Positions 17,668 to 26,936 of a stretch of DNA of 64,000 nucleotides are shown here, one piece after another. Positions within the stretch are counted from its first letter, which is position 1. Each line of letters opens with the position of its first letter. The stretch spans positions 1 to 64,000 of the forward strand of contig CALKGE010000013.1 of NCBI GenBank assembly GCA_938084685.1, written 5' to 3'. The notes under the pieces were generated by a model. That model did not search any database. It was not told the DNA's origin and saw only the letters and a program-made list of their open reading frames with translations. This DNA comes from an uncultured Pirellulaceae bacterium (GTDB lineage Bacteria; Planctomycetota; Planctomycetia; Pirellulales; Pirellulaceae). The position numbers and the translations under genes were made by a program.

Positions 17668-19221
17668 ATGGATCTGATCATTCGTAACGGTACGGTCATT
17701 GATGGAACCGGTGCGCCAGCATTTCAGACAGACGTGGGAGTCAGCGACGGACGGATTACCACGCTCGCTGACCTGACAGATGCAACTGCTGCCAACGAGA
17801 TTGATGCTGCCGGCAAGATCGTCTGTCCCGGATTTATCGACGTACATAACCACAGTGACGGCTGGCTGCTGCGTGACGGACATCAAACCTGCAAAACACG
17901 GCAGGGCTTTACCACCGAAATCATCATGTCCGATGGAATCTCGTATGCCCCGGTCAACCGGGAAACATGGCGGGACTGGATTTATTACCTCCGCGGTCTC
18001 AATGGACTGCGGATGCAGGACTACACCGGCTGGGAAACACTCGACGACTATCTCTCCGCTTTGACAGGACGCAGCGTCCAGAACTTTGCCGCGCAGATTC
18101 CCTACGCCAACCTCCGTACGCTGGTCCACAACTTCAGCCGCGGACCACTCGACGACTCACAAATCGTCCGCCTGAAGCAGCTCGTCGAGGAATGCCTGGA
18201 TGCCGGCGCCGTGGCACTCTCCACCGGGCTGGATTACATCGCACAGTGCCACAGCCCCACCAGCGAACTCGTGAAAGCCTGCCTGCCCATGGCCGGTCAA
18301 AATAAACCGTACGTAACTCACATTCGTTACAAATCCGGATTGCTGAACGGGATCCGCGAAGCGATCCAGATTGGTCGCGAGGCCAATGTCCCGGTCCACA
18401 TTTCACATCTCAAATGTCAACCTCCCTATCATCCGGAACAGGTATTCGAGCTGATTGAAAATGCTTGTGACGAAGGGATCCCAACCACCTTTGACGTCTA
18501 TCCCTACCAACCGGGAAGCACCATGCTTAATTACCTGCTTCCTTATGAAGTCTGGGAAGACGGTCCACTGGCTGCGACCGCTAAACTGGCGGACCATCGT
18601 ATTCGCCTTAAAACAGAACATTCCTTTCAATCCTACCGCCTCGACCTGGATCATGTCCGGATGGCATGGGCCCCCACCAATGACCATGTTGAGGACTGGG
18701 GAAAGAGCCTTCAACAGATCGTCGAGGAAAGTGGAAAGGAGACGGCCCGAGCGTTGATTGATTTGCTGCTCGACGAACAACTCGCTGTGCTCTGTGTCAT
18801 GGACGAAGGTGACGACAAACTTGTCGAGCCCTTCGTAGCACACCCTCGCTGCATGATGGGCACCGATGCCATCTATCAGCCCGCCGGTAAAGTACACCCT
18901 CGTGCCTACGGCAGTGCAGGGCGATGGCTAGGCCCGTTCGTACGAGACGCCAAGCTCTTCTCGCTGGAAGAAGCCATTCGTAAGATGACCTCATTGAGTG
19001 CTGATACGTTTGGCCTGGAAGGACGAGGGCGACTTGTTCCACAGGCTCATGCCGATATTGTCATCTTTGACCAGCAACAAATCTGTGACCAGGCCAGCTT
19101 TGAATCACCCATTCAAAATTGCTGCGGTATCGAACATGTCCTGATCAATGGAATTTCTGTCGTTCAAAACGGTACGCCTATCGACTTTACCAGTACCGAA
19201 GTTCCCGGACACCGGCTATAA
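17668..19221 (+). CDS. D-aminoacylase-like amidohydrolase
   Basis: The 517-residue product is an amidohydrolase of the N-acyl-D-amino-acid deacylase branch: MDLIIRNGTVIDGTG, PGFIDVHNHSDGW with H60 and H62, HIRYKSG, PVHISHLKCQ, and a C-terminal LVPQAHADIVIFD. These enzymes release free D-amino acids or related products from N-acyl compounds and need zinc. In characterised members a Cys in GNCGIS is a metal ligand; here the segment reads MSDGIS, with D89 at the Cys position, so the metal site or the substrate may differ. No signal peptide is seen. It follows a DUF1501 gene by 59 bp and precedes the FmdB-like gene by 44 bp. Confidence 0.8.
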   Translation: MDLIIRNGTVIDGTGAPAFQTDVGVSDGRITTLADLTDATAANEIDAAGKIVCPGFIDVHNHSDGWLLRDGHQTCKTRQGFTTEIIMSDGISYAPVNRETWRDWIYYLRGLNGLRMQDYTGWETLDDYLSALTGRSVQNFAAQIPYANLRTLVHNFSRGPLDDSQIVRLKQLVEECLDAGAVALSTGLDYIAQCHSPTSELVKACLPMAGQNKPYVTHIRYKSGLLNGIREAIQIGREANVPVHISHLKCQPPYHPEQVFELIENACDEGIPTTFDVYPYQPGSTMLNYLLPYEVWEDGPLAATAKLADHRIRLKTEHSFQSYRLDLDHVRMAWAPTNDHVEDWGKSLQQIVEESGKETARALIDLLLDEQLAVLCVMDEGDDKLVEPFVAHPRCMMGTDAIYQPAGKVHPRAYGSAGRWLGPFVRDAKLFSLEEAIRKMTSLSADTFGLEGRGRLVPQAHADIVIFDQQQICDQASFESPIQNCCGIEHVLINGISVVQNGTPIDFTSTEVPGHRL

Positions 19222-19265
19222 ACCACTCCCAATCAACAACCTTCCAGCAACGGCGAAGCGTCACC

Positions 19266-19559
19266 ATGCCAACCTACGTCTACGAAGTACTTAAGCAAGG
19301 CAAACCGACTGGTGAACGATTTGAAGTGGTTCAGCCGATGTCCGACCCACCGCTGCAAAAACACCCTGAATCAGGCAAACCCGTTCGACGTGTGATCCTC
19401 CCCCCCAACATCGGCGGCCGCTATTCCGACGGAGCCATGAATCGCTCCATGGCAAACGACGGAAAACTCGACAAGCTCGGCTTCACCAAATACGTCAAAA
19501 GCGGAGACGGGACGTACGAAAAAGCATTCGGCAGCGGCCCTAAAAACATAAAAAAATAG
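19266..19559 (+). CDS. FmdB-like small protein lacking the zinc cysteines
   Basis: The 97-residue product begins MPTYVYEVLKQG and continues GERFEVVQPMSDPPLQKHP, ESGKPVRRVI. This follows the FmdB zinc-ribbon layout (MPxYxYxCxxCGxxFE, then PxxxCPxCGxxxRRxI) but every zinc-ligand Cys is replaced: there is no cysteine in the whole protein. It then has the usual glycine/serine-rich tail. FmdB proteins are described as possible regulators or chaperone-type zinc ribbons; this version must fold without zinc. An upstream in-frame start at 19119 would add an unlikely, basic 49-residue extension. Confidence 0.65.
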   Translation: MPTYVYEVLKQGKPTGERFEVVQPMSDPPLQKHPESGKPVRRVILPPNIGGRYSDGAMNRSMANDGKLDKLGFTKYVKSGDGTYEKAFGSGPKNIKK

Positions 19560-19713
19560 CTCGTAATCGATAGGCAAATCAGCCCAGAACCTACTTAATT
19601 TCCAATTTTTTTTAATCAGCGATACTACTTTTGTGACTTACTCGTCGTATAAGATAAGAGTAGCTAATCCACTGCATTTAACTCTCATCCCTTTTAGACA
19701 GAGATCCCATATC

Positions 19714-20640
19714 ATGCGTCTTATTAACAAAACACTTGCCATGCTGGCGACCACCGCACTGGTCATGTCGTCGTTCAGCAACATTTCAGCAGATGATGAC
19801 CACTACAAAGGCTGGACTCGTAGCTTCGAAGAAGCAAAACAGCTGGCCGCCGAAGAGGGCAAAGCAATCCTCATGGAATTCACCGGATCAGACTGGTGCC
19901 CACCCTGTAAAGCTTTGCACAAAAACGTCCTGAGCCAGGACGTCTTCCAGACGGTCAAAGAAGACTACATCCTGCTGGTGCTGGATAGTCCTCGTGACAA
20001 ATCATTGGTAACCCCTGCTGAACAAGAGCAGTACCAGCAGCTGTCAGCCAAATTCCAGGTACGTGGCGTACCATCTGTCTTCCTGGCCGATGCTAAAGGC
20101 CGCCCCTTCCATTTCCAATCTGGTTATGGCGGACAGCCAGCCAAAGAGTGGGTTTCCGATATCCGTGCCAAGAAAGAAGTACTCGCCAAACGAGACGCTG
20201 CTTTCGCAAAAGCAGAATCTGCCGAAAGCGTTGAAAAGGCAAAAGCTCTGGATGAAGCCATTAGCGTGGTAGACGCCAAAGTTGCCGTTACCTTTTACGG
20301 TGATACCGTAGATCAGATTTTGGAATTGGACGCAGAAGGCCTGGGCGCCAAGTACGCTGCCATCAAGCGTTCAATTGAATTTGAAAATGACCTTGGTGAG
20401 CTAACAGGTAAGAAACTCGAAGCCGACAAATTGGCTACAGAACTCAATAAACTGATTGAGGAAAAGAAGCCAGACGCAGCGATGGGACAAGAGGCACTCT
20501 TCATGCGGTCACAGCGTCTGTACGGAGCGGGAAATAAACCGGCCGCCAAAGTGCTGCTGCAAGCCGCTCAAAAGCTGGATCCTGAGTCACGTATCGGGCA
20601 GCAGATCCCGCAGATCCTGGAGAACTTCTTCAAAGACTAG
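19714..20640 (+). CDS. Exported thioredoxin-family protein
   Basis: The 308-residue product starts at ATG 19714 and has a signal peptide (about residues 1-26, ending NISA). A thioredoxin-like domain follows at about residues 34-150, with the active site W61-C62-P63-P64-C65 and the cis-proline loop RGVPSVF. The remainder (about 150-308) is alpha-helical and charged (KAESAESVEKAKALDEA) with TPR-like ends (AAKVLLQAAQKLDPES). It probably reduces or isomerises disulfides in exported proteins. A strong terminator follows 40 bp after its stop. Confidence 0.85.
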   Translation: MRLINKTLAMLATTALVMSSFSNISADDDHYKGWTRSFEEAKQLAAEEGKAILMEFTGSDWCPPCKALHKNVLSQDVFQTVKEDYILLVLDSPRDKSLVTPAEQEQYQQLSAKFQVRGVPSVFLADAKGRPFHFQSGYGGQPAKEWVSDIRAKKEVLAKRDAAFAKAESAESVEKAKALDEAISVVDAKVAVTFYGDTVDQILELDAEGLGAKYAAIKRSIEFENDLGELTGKKLEADKLATELNKLIEEKKPDAAMGQEALFMRSQRLYGAGNKPAAKVLLQAAQKLDPESRIGQQIPQILENFFKD

Positions 20641-20680
20641 TCCCCCCCCTCTGAAATATCATTCAGACGGATCAAAGACG

Positions 20681-20718
20681 AAAAAGAGCTGGAGTTTCAG
20701 GACTCCAGCTCTTTTTTT
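20681..20718. terminator. Bidirectional rho-independent terminator
   Basis: A perfect stem (aaaaagagctggagt and its complement) with a 6-base loop is followed by T7 on the plus strand and is preceded by A5. It lies between two convergent genes (thioredoxin-like and DUF1501) and can serve both. Confidence 0.85.
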
Positions 20719-20753
20719 GTTATCTCTTTCCGAGCAAACCGCGTGTATCGCGA

Positions 20754-22169
20754 CTAGCCGGTGTAAAGCTTTTGCATCACCTTGCCATTGTTCAGATGCC
20801 AGGGACGATTCTCCTGATCGATCAGGATCGCCGAAGGATCCACTCCCAACGTCGAATAGATCGTGGCGCCAATATCGTTCGGATGATAAGGTGAGGTTTC
20901 CGGATGGCCAGCATGTTTGTCAGACTTTCCGATCACCTGGCCTCCTCGAACGCCTCCGCCAGCAAAGATTCCAGAGTAGCCTGACGCCCAATGATCTCGA
21001 CCAGGATTCTTGTTAATCGTTGGCGTACGGCCGAATTCTCCGACCACCACAATTAACACATCGTCCAGCATGTCGCGCGCTTCCAGGTCATCCATCAAAG
21101 CTGAAACACCATGGTCGATTCCCGGCAACAGTTTGTCTCGCAGCCGAGGAAAGTTATCAGAATGAGTATCCCAGGACTGCACGATCCCCATATTGCACTG
21201 AACGTATGGGACACCGTATTCGACCAACCGACGAGCCAGGATGAGCGTCTGGCCATATTCAGTTCGACCGTACTTGTCTCGTAATTCGTCGGGCTCGGCA
21301 TTAATATCAAATGCCTTGGCGATATCGGGTGACGTCAAAAGATTCAACGCCTCTTCCTGCTGGTTCGTAAACTGGATTCCCTTGGCAAATCTGTCCAGGT
21401 TTCGCTGCTGCTCATTCATCTGCTTGAGAATGTCCACTCGATTTGTCAGACGACTGGTGGTAATCCCATCCATCATCTGGATTCCGTGAACTTTGAAATC
21501 CTTACTGTTTGGATCCGAGTTAACCTGCCAGGGGTCATACTTGGGACCCAGCATGCCTGCGTGCTGTCCCGGCCAGGTAAGTGGCCCTTCAATCAACGGT
21601 CGTGGCAGCGTCACCTGACACGGCATCCCGTTGGTTGTTGGATTGAGCAGTTTCACAGCACCGCCATAGCATGGTCGGTCGATTCGGGAAAGCTCTTTGT
21701 CTTCGTTGGCATTGCCACGAAATACCTGTGGCTCCCCTGTCAGCGTATTATGTGTACCAGACAGGTGACGGTTATCCCCATGCGAAAAGGAACGCACTAC
21801 GGCGATCTTGTCTGTACGATCGGCCAACTTGGGCAGGTGCTCACCGAAGAGCACTCCGGGGATCTTCGTCTGAATCGTCTTAAATTCGCCACGTATATGT
21901 TCCGGTGCGTCTGGCTTCGGATCGAATGTCTCTAACTGACTCCCACCGCCGGTCTGAAAGACCAGAATTACCGACTTGCCAGTCCGCTGGTTCTCACTTG
22001 CTTGCAGCAACGCAGGCAGCGAAAACCCCAAAAAGCTGGAGCAACCAACCTGCAACAAATCTCGACGATCAATACGACTGAAAGACACGTTACTTCTCTT
22101 CAAACTCGACCAAATACTGTAATAACCCATTATGTCATAACATCGGCGTGAATGACAATTACAATTCAA
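20754..22169 (-). CDS. DUF1501 protein
   Basis: The product is up to 471 residues; an internal ATG at 22130 (MGYYSIWSS) would give 458. The twin-arginine signal is RIDRRDLLQVG followed by a hydrophobic stretch. DUF1501 features are LVFQTGGGSQLETFDPKPDAP, IRGEFKTIQTKIPG, VVVGEFGRTPTINKNPGRDHW and AGGGVRGGQVIGKSD. It appears to be monocistronic, convergent with the thioredoxin gene and divergent from the sialate esterase gene. Substrate and partner are unknown. Confidence 0.9.
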   Translation of the reverse strand: MNCNCHSRRCYDIMGYYSIWSSLKRSNVSFSRIDRRDLLQVGCSSFLGFSLPALLQASENQRTGKSVILVFQTGGGSQLETFDPKPDAPEHIRGEFKTIQTKIPGVLFGEHLPKLADRTDKIAVVRSFSHGDNRHLSGTHNTLTGEPQVFRGNANEDKELSRIDRPCYGGAVKLLNPTTNGMPCQVTLPRPLIEGPLTWPGQHAGMLGPKYDPWQVNSDPNSKDFKVHGIQMMDGITTSRLTNRVDILKQMNEQQRNLDRFAKGIQFTNQQEEALNLLTSPDIAKAFDINAEPDELRDKYGRTEYGQTLILARRLVEYGVPYVQCNMGIVQSWDTHSDNFPRLRDKLLPGIDHGVSALMDDLEARDMLDDVLIVVVGEFGRTPTINKNPGRDHWASGYSGIFAGGGVRGGQVIGKSDKHAGHPETSPYHPNDIGATIYSTLGVDPSAILIDQENRPWHLNNGKVMQKLYTG

Positions 22170-22258
22170 TCACTCTTTCTTTTACTGGTTTTCAGTCAAC
22201 CAGCACGCTAAAATCAACTTCCCATAACTACCTAACTTCTTAATTCAGGAAAGTTTCA

Positions 22259-23671
22259 ATGAACCACTCACGCCTCTTTGCACTGGTAATACTGCTAGTA
22301 GCGAATTTTCACTATACAGTCCAAGCCGAAGTCAAACTGCCTTCGATTCTTGGTAGCCATATGGTCCTGCAACGTGACGCTCCGATCACTCTTTGGGGAT
22401 GGGACGATAGCGGACAAAAAGTAACCGTATCTCTGGGAGAAGACTCTGCTTCTGCCACTGCAAATAACGATGGACTCTGGATGGTAGAACTCAAAGCGCT
22501 GAAAGCTGGCGGACCTCACCAGATCAAAATTCAGGGCACAACAGCCATTACCCTGGAGGATGTGCTGATCGGCGAAGTCTGGCTCTGTTCGGGACAATCC
22601 AATATGGAATGGACCGTTCGCCAGTCACTGAACCCGGAAGAAGAAGCCCGCAACGGCAATCACCCCCAGATCAGACACATCAAGTTTCCCCACCGCCCTA
22701 GTGCGAAACCGGAAGATGACATCCCCTCGGACGGATGGAAACTTGCCACTCCAGAAACTGTCCCCAATTTTACAGCCGTAGGCTACTTCTTTGGACGAAA
22801 ACTTCAGTCGGAACTTGACGTACCCATCGGGCTCATCGGTTCCAACTGGGGAGGCACTCGAATCGAACCCTGGACACCACCAGTTGGTTTCCAGTCCGTG
22901 CCAGCACTCAAAGAAATCACCGATAACCTTGATAACTTCCCAGTCGTTAATCAGCAGGGCCGAGTGAACCATCAGACGCCACTTGCTCTGTACAACGGAA
23001 TGATTCACAACTTCCGTCACCTGAACTTCCGTGGAGCGATCTGGTATCAGGGTGAATCCAATCGTGGAGAAGGAATGCTTTACCACGAAAAAATGAAAGC
23101 TCTCATTCAGGGATGGCGGAAAGTCTTCGACAATGCCGACATGCCCTTCTACTTCGTCCAGCTTGCTCCGTTTACCTACGGCGGCAGCGAACTGGCGCTT
23201 CCGGAAATCTGGGAAGCCCAGACCGCCACGCTGGCACTCCCCAATACAGGCATGGCTGTCACCACGGACATCAGCAACCTGCGAGACATCCACCCTAAAA
23301 ACAAGCAGGATGTCGGAGCGAGACTGGCACGCTGGGCACTGGCTAAAACTTATGGCTATAAAGATCTGGTCTATTCGGGCCCACTCTACAAAAGCCATAA
23401 GGTCGTCGGCTCAAACATCGAAATCTCTTTCGTTCATACAGCAGGCAAACTGGCAACCAATGACGATAAGCCGCTCTCGCATTTCCAGGTCGCTGGAGCT
23501 GACGGTGAATTCAAACCAGCAACGGCTGTGATCAAAGGCGAGCAGGTAATCGTGGCGTCGGATGCCGTTGCCAAACCTGTCCATGTCCGGTTTGGCTGGC
23601 ATCAGCTCGCAGAACCTAACCTGGTCAATGCTGCGGGACTACCTGCGTCACCATTCCGTACCGACAAGTAG
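22259..23671 (+). CDS. Sialate O-acetylesterase-family protein, exported
   Basis: The 470-residue product has a signal peptide (about residues 1-23, ending VQA) and an aggaaa ribosome site. It matches the SIAE (SGNH-type) esterase family: EVKLPSILGSHMVLQRD at the N-terminus, GEVWLCSGQSNMEW with the probable nucleophile S114, GSNWGGTRIEPW, GAIWYQGESN, and a late DIHPKNKQ giving the Asp/His. These enzymes remove O-acetyl esters from sialic acids or other acetylated carbohydrates outside the cytoplasm; in planctomycetes acetylated polysaccharide is a likely substrate (inference). It is divergent from a DUF1501 gene. Confidence 0.9.
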   Translation: MNHSRLFALVILLVANFHYTVQAEVKLPSILGSHMVLQRDAPITLWGWDDSGQKVTVSLGEDSASATANNDGLWMVELKALKAGGPHQIKIQGTTAITLEDVLIGEVWLCSGQSNMEWTVRQSLNPEEEARNGNHPQIRHIKFPHRPSAKPEDDIPSDGWKLATPETVPNFTAVGYFFGRKLQSELDVPIGLIGSNWGGTRIEPWTPPVGFQSVPALKEITDNLDNFPVVNQQGRVNHQTPLALYNGMIHNFRHLNFRGAIWYQGESNRGEGMLYHEKMKALIQGWRKVFDNADMPFYFVQLAPFTYGGSELALPEIWEAQTATLALPNTGMAVTTDISNLRDIHPKNKQDVGARLARWALAKTYGYKDLVYSGPLYKSHKVVGSNIEISFVHTAGKLATNDDKPLSHFQVAGADGEFKPATAVIKGEQVIVASDAVAKPVHVRFGWHQLAEPNLVNAAGLPASPFRTDK

Positions 23672-23692
23672 TCCATGCAAACTCCCACCAAC

Positions 23693-23736
23693 ACGGGCGC
23701 AGTCTCCTGCTGGATGCTGAGCCCGTTTTCGTTTCA
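23693..23736 (+). terminator. Possible terminator after the esterase gene
   Basis: Arms acgggc (23693-23698) and gcccgt (23721-23726) form a 6-bp stem, followed by a T-rich stretch (ttttcgttt). It lies about 20 bp after the esterase stop. Confidence 0.4.
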
Positions 23737-23860
23737 CGAATAACATCCCCAGCCAACTGCGGAGTATTGCCTCTAAGAGAACTATGGCGGGTGTGATAGC
23801 ATGAACTACTGGACACATTATCCACGGCGCCCTATCTCCTGCAGACTAACTTGATCCAAC

Positions 23861-24991
23861 ATGATCATCACTGATATCAACACCTACGTGGTAGGACTCG
23901 ACCGCAACTTCTTGTTTGTAGAAGTCCTGACAGATGCTGGAATTCGAGGCATTGGCGAGGCTGGACTCACATTTCGTGAAGCGGCACAGGTTGGTTTTAT
24001 CGAAGCCCTCAAGCCCAGCCTGATTGGTCAACCGGCCAATCAGATTGAACATCTTTGGCAGACGATGGCTCGCTGCGGTTTCTTCCCAGCCACTGGAGTC
24101 GGCGCCGCGGCAATCAGTGCCATCGATATCGCGCTTTGGGACATCAAAGCCAAATCCTGCAACGTCCCTCTCTATGAATTACTGGGCGGTAAGGTTCGAG
24201 ACCGGATCTATTCCTATACACATATTCACGGTTTGACACCAGCGGCGTTAGCCGCTGACGCTCGGCAAAAACATGAAGCAGGCTGGAAAGTCGTCCGTTT
24301 TCAGCCGGCCCACGAAGAGGGCATTTTTGAACCTCGGCAGGCCATCAAGACGACGGTCGCCCAGGTAGCAGCCATCCGCGACTTACTGGGGGATGAGATT
24401 GAAATCATCCTCGACATACATACTCGCCTGGATCCCAACGACGCCATTGCACTCTGCAATCAGCTCGAGCAATACAACCTGTACTTCATCGAAGATCCTG
24501 TACGCGTTGAAAACCTCTCGGTCGTACAACGACTCCGTGAAGCGACAAGCGTACCCATCGCCATAGGTGAACAGCTCTCATCCAAATGGGAGTTCGCTCC
24601 ACTTATCGAAAACAACTGGCTGGACTTCTGCCGAATGGATCTCTGTGTTGCCGGAGGATTTACGGAAGCCCGTAAAATCGCCGGGATGTGCGAATCTCAT
24701 TACATCCCGATCTCACCTCACAACCCGCTCGGCCCTGTCGCTACTGCGGCATGTGTCCACCTCGATCTGGCCACCAGCAATTTTGCTGTCCAGGAATGTG
24801 CTCGTCCTCCCGGCACCATCCTGCCCGAAATGTTCCCGGCTCAGGTCGAATGGCGAGACGGCTATCTCTACGCCACTGATGGCCCCGGGCTAGGGATCGA
24901 ATTCAATCCGGAAGCAGCCAGCCTCTACCCAGCAGTAGCAGGAGACGCGACCCGGCTTCGACGAGCCGATGGCTCGTACATCAACTGGTAA
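23861..24991 (+). CDS. Mandelate racemase/enolase-superfamily sugar-acid dehydratase
   Basis: The 376-residue product belongs to the enolase superfamily. The N-terminal capping domain (about 1-115) is followed by the barrel with metal ligands D185 (LDIHTRLDP), E211 (FIEDPV) and E237 (IAIGEQ), and a catalytic H287 (SPHNPLGPV). H187, two residues after the first ligand, and the end LYPAVAGDATRLRRADGSYINW are like galactonate or mannonate dehydratase-type enzymes, which remove water from sugar acids. The exact sugar acid cannot be read. It is cytoplasmic (no signal). The next gene is convergent, 20 bp away. Confidence 0.85.
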   Translation: MIITDINTYVVGLDRNFLFVEVLTDAGIRGIGEAGLTFREAAQVGFIEALKPSLIGQPANQIEHLWQTMARCGFFPATGVGAAAISAIDIALWDIKAKSCNVPLYELLGGKVRDRIYSYTHIHGLTPAALAADARQKHEAGWKVVRFQPAHEEGIFEPRQAIKTTVAQVAAIRDLLGDEIEIILDIHTRLDPNDAIALCNQLEQYNLYFIEDPVRVENLSVVQRLREATSVPIAIGEQLSSKWEFAPLIENNWLDFCRMDLCVAGGFTEARKIAGMCESHYIPISPHNPLGPVATAACVHLDLATSNFAVQECARPPGTILPEMFPAQVEWRDGYLYATDGPGLGIEFNPEAASLYPAVAGDATRLRRADGSYINW

Positions 24992-25011
24992 GAGGCAATT
25001 TGCCGAGTACC

Positions 25012-25935
25012 TTATTTGGTCAATTCACCATAGACATGTTCGATATTCTCTTCTCGTTGCAGAATATCGACGCCGGTCCATTTCTTGTACCAGGGAAGCT
25101 TGACTTCCTGTTTGATCTGCTCCAGCGTTCTCCCTTTCTTGATCAATCCGGCGATCTCTTTACGCAACTCAACAAAATATCGCTGCTGAGTTTTTATCGT
25201 CCCCATGTCGCCCAATTCACCGTGTCCGGGTGCAAGTACCTTCACGGGTAGTTTCTTGATCTGATCAATCACATTGATCCAACTAGCCGTATCACTATGA
25301 CCTGTAAAGTTAAACGCACCGTTGACAATGCAATCTCCCGTAAAAAGGATTCCCTGCTTCGGTAGCCAGGCAACCGCGTCTCCACCGGTGTGAGCGTGCC
25401 CGAAGTGCAGTAATTCAACTCGCATTTCCCCATCGTCAAAGACCATTTTGCGGGGGAAGTAAATTTCGGGAAGCTGGTAATCCAATTCTCCATACTCCTC
25501 GGGTTTTTCCTTCTTACTCGTCTCAAATCCCTCCAAACCCAATGTCTGAAACAATGGCTTGGTACGTTCGGAGGCAATCGGTACGGCTCCAATTTTTTTG
25601 TAGATCACATTTCCATCCGCATGGTCGCCGTGATGATGGGTGTCAAAGATATATCGGATGGGCTTGTCCGTTTGGCTACGAATGATCTTGATTACTTCTT
25701 CTGCCTGATTCGGAAAGTTTGCATCGATGACAAGCACGAAATCCTTGAAGACCACCCACCCCTGATTACACCCCAGGAACTCGGGCGCCGTCTGGCACTT
25801 ACGAAAGTACACACCTGGTGCCAGCTCATAGACTTTCGACTCTTCTGGTACGGCGGCGTCACACATGCAAGACGCAGTCGCTACGAATGCCACTGCCAAC
25901 ACGATCATCTTCATTCGATTTATCTTCTGAAACAT
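25012..25935 (-). CDS. Exported MBL-fold metallo-hydrolase
   Basis: The product (307 residues from the last of three consecutive ATGs, chosen because agagagg lies 7 bases upstream; the others are at 25938 and 25941) has a signal peptide ending near CMCDAA. The metallo-beta-lactamase zinc motif THHHGDHADG is present, with HFGHAHTGGDAV and LFTGDCIVNGAF for the further ligands and APGHGELGD for the last His. A C-terminal helical part follows. The family contains lactamases, quinoprotein-related hydrolases and thioesterases; the substrate here is unknown. It is downstream of the glycerophosphodiesterase gene with about 25 bp between them, so the two probably form an operon. Confidence 0.85.
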   Translation of the reverse strand: MFQKINRMKMIVLAVAFVATASCMCDAAVPEESKVYELAPGVYFRKCQTAPEFLGCNQGWVVFKDFVLVIDANFPNQAEEVIKIIRSQTDKPIRYIFDTHHHGDHADGNVIYKKIGAVPIASERTKPLFQTLGLEGFETSKKEKPEEYGELDYQLPEIYFPRKMVFDDGEMRVELLHFGHAHTGGDAVAWLPKQGILFTGDCIVNGAFNFTGHSDTASWINVIDQIKKLPVKVLAPGHGELGDMGTIKTQQRYFVELRKEIAGLIKKGRTLEQIKQEVKLPWYKKWTGVDILQREENIEHVYGELTK

Positions 25936-25960
25936 CATCATTCCTCTCTGTCTTATTTCA

Positions 25961-26851
25961 CTAGTTGTTCTCAATCTGGAATCGTCCGCTCGAATTCACA
26001 GCATGGGTGCGTGGCAGAACCGGCATAGCACCCTGTCTAATCTTTCTGAGCGTCTGAATCAATCTTTTCGGATCATCTGACGAAAGAGAGGTGGGGAAAT
26101 GCTGCAACAGCTCGTAAGTCTCCTCCATCTCTCCCCTGGTACCATTCAGATGCAACGACGCACCGGCCAGCCGCACTCGTCTAACCAAGTCCTCTTCAAA
26201 TTCATCAAACCAGCGCGGCCACAGACGAATCATTTTCACTCCGCCTTCCACGAATTGTTCAATTTCACGCGGATGGCTTATTAACCCCAGAAGCTGCGCC
26301 TCGGGTAACAGTTCGCTGAACGTTTTGATATGAGCCATACTGCGGACGCCAATAATCATTCGCGCAGGATCACCGTACTGCTTCACTTCGGACACCACCT
26401 GATTTCTGTACTCCTCACCGTACTCTTTCAAATCCAGCACCACATCAATCCGCCCTTTACAAAGCTCCAGCACTTCTCGCAACGTGGGGACCTGCTGATC
26501 CCGGTAACGACGATTGAACCAGCTTCCGGCATCCAGCTGTTTCAATTCAGCCAAACTCAGCTCATTGACGTTACCTGTGCCATCCGTAGTTCGATTTACC
26601 GACGTGTCGTGCATAATCACAAGAACGCCGTCTGCAGAAGTTCTGATGTCGACCTCCACTGCCGTCGCCCTGACCTGAATCGCCCGTTTGATCGAAATCA
26701 GAGTACATTCCGGGCGTTCGATACTCGCACCCCGATGAGCAATAATCTGATCCACTCCATCAACTGAAGCACGCATAAAAGGGCGAGTGCCTTGACCATA
26801 GGCAGCCGTCACCACCAAACTCACGAGGAGGACGGGGAAAGCTCTATTCAT
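25961..26851 (-). CDS. Exported glycerophosphodiester phosphodiesterase
   Basis: The 296-residue product has a signal peptide (residues 1-20, ending AAYGQ) and a GDPD domain: QIIAHRGASIERPECT, AVEVDIRTSADGVLVIMHD, VNRTTDGTG, VPTLREVLELCKG and DVVLDLKEYG. GDPD enzymes hydrolyse deacylated phospholipids such as glycerophosphocholine to glycerol-3-phosphate and an alcohol, using Ca or Mg held by Glu/Asp and two catalytic His (visible in HRG and MHD). Export suggests scavenging of lipid-derived phosphate and carbon. The ribosome site is gagg. It is first in a probable operon with the MBL gene. Confidence 0.9.
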   Translation of the reverse strand: MNRAFPVLLVSLVVTAAYGQGTRPFMRASVDGVDQIIAHRGASIERPECTLISIKRAIQVRATAVEVDIRTSADGVLVIMHDTSVNRTTDGTGNVNELSLAELKQLDAGSWFNRRYRDQQVPTLREVLELCKGRIDVVLDLKEYGEEYRNQVVSEVKQYGDPARMIIGVRSMAHIKTFSELLPEAQLLGLISHPREIEQFVEGGVKMIRLWPRWFDEFEEDLVRRVRLAGASLHLNGTRGEMEETYELLQHFPTSLSSDDPKRLIQTLRKIRQGAMPVLPRTHAVNSSGRFQIENN

Positions 26852-26936
26852 TTTTGCTGCCTCATAAAACCAAATAACTTATAAAGGTAGTAAGTCCATA
26901 GCATACCTCAGGAATTTGCAGAGTGAAAATCGGCTC

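Noticed and set aside
19119..19265. Upstream extension of the FmdB-like protein
   Set aside because: The added residues overlap the end of the amidohydrolase gene and are not like any FmdB N-terminus; MPTYVYE is the typical start.
22625..23398. 257-codon minus-strand frame over the sialate esterase
   Set aside because: Shadow of a well-supported plus-strand enzyme.
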